Source of the DNA: an uncultured Actinomyces sp.
GTDB taxonomy: Bacteria > Actinomycetota > Actinomycetes > Actinomycetales > Actinomycetaceae
Direction: 5' to 3'
NCBI GenBank assembly: GCA_938040725.1
Contig: CALHZX010000087.1
Location: 1 to 6,663, forward strand
Length of the DNA: 6,663 nt
The translations under genes were made by a program, and so were the position numbers. The notes under the pieces were generated by a model. It ran no database searches, was not told the DNA's origin, and saw only the letters and a list, made by a program, of their open reading frames with translations. Shown here one piece after another: positions 6,610 through 6,663 of this stretch; the first letter of the stretch is position 1; the number at the start of each line of letters is the position of its first letter.

Positions 6610-6663
6610 ATGTTCCTCCCCCAACGACTCCCCGGCCAGGAATGGCTCGGCGTCGTCGTCGCG
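6610..6663 (+). CDS. Start of an unidentified divergent gene (5' fragment, runs off the window)
   Basis: An ATG at 6610 opens a frame of 18 codons (MFLPQRLPGQEWLGVVVA) that stays open to the window edge. It faces away from galK across a 125-bp intergenic region, which is typical for a divergent gene pair. A weak AGG-containing site (CAGGTAG, 6598-6604) lies upstream. The phrase LGVVVA resembles a first beta strand, and actinobacterial 2'-5' RNA ligase-like proteins can begin in a similar way, but this is a loose resemblance from memory. Too little is present to assign a function. Confidence 0.45.
   Translation, partial: MFLPQRLPGQEWLGVVVA

Noticed and set aside
1..6663. Search for a mobile element, CRISPR array, toxin-antitoxin pair, tRNA or other hidden system
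   Set aside because: Nearly all of the window is covered by four intact, recognisable chromosomal genes. The gaps (57, 101 and 125 bp) hold only the hairpins and promoter-like elements listed. No direct repeats, terminal inverted repeats, tRNA-like folds or foreign-looking base composition were seen.

Overview
This is an ordinary, gene-dense chromosomal segment from a high-GC Gram-positive bacterium. The strong GC bias at third codon positions, the GTG starts, the wording of the Mfd, Pth and GalK proteins and the adjacency of pth and mfd all point to the Actinomycetota. Actinomycetaceae (the Actinomyces/Schaalia group) is the best guess, from recall of similar GalK and Mfd sequences rather than a search, so genus-level placement is only moderately sure.

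Four complete genes lie on the minus strand. In transcription order (right to left) they are galK (galactokinase, 6484-5237), an uncharacterised membrane-anchored or exported SGNH/GDSL hydrolase (5135-4272), pth (peptidyl-tRNA hydrolase, 4282-3680) and mfd (transcription-repair coupling factor, 3622-38). At the far right, a plus-strand gene probably starts at 6610 and runs off the window after 18 codons.

galK appears to be its own transcription unit. It has a sigma70-like promoter (TTGAAT, 18 bp, TAGCTT), a strong Shine-Dalgarno sequence, and a perfect 15-bp hairpin 19 nt after its stop codon. A CRP/GlxR-like palindrome (CGTGA-N6-TCACA) sits exactly between the -35 and -10 boxes. The SGNH hydrolase, pth and mfd then form a likely operon. 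The hydrolase and pth overlap by 11 nt, and pth and mfd are separated by 57 nt that hold a 10-bp GC-rich hairpin. The predicted promoter of this operon has its -35 box inside the terminator hairpin that follows galK.

Functionally, pth and mfd are housekeeping genes: Pth recycles peptidyl-tRNAs dropped by ribosomes, and Mfd removes RNA polymerase stalled at DNA lesions and recruits UvrA. The SGNH hydrolase is a less expected partner at the head of their operon. galK feeds galactose into the Leloir pathway, but no galT or galE is visible beside it. I found no mobile element, CRISPR array, tRNA, rRNA or defence-like cassette, and no convincing undescribed system. The observations worth checking are regulatory or concern gene neighbourhood.
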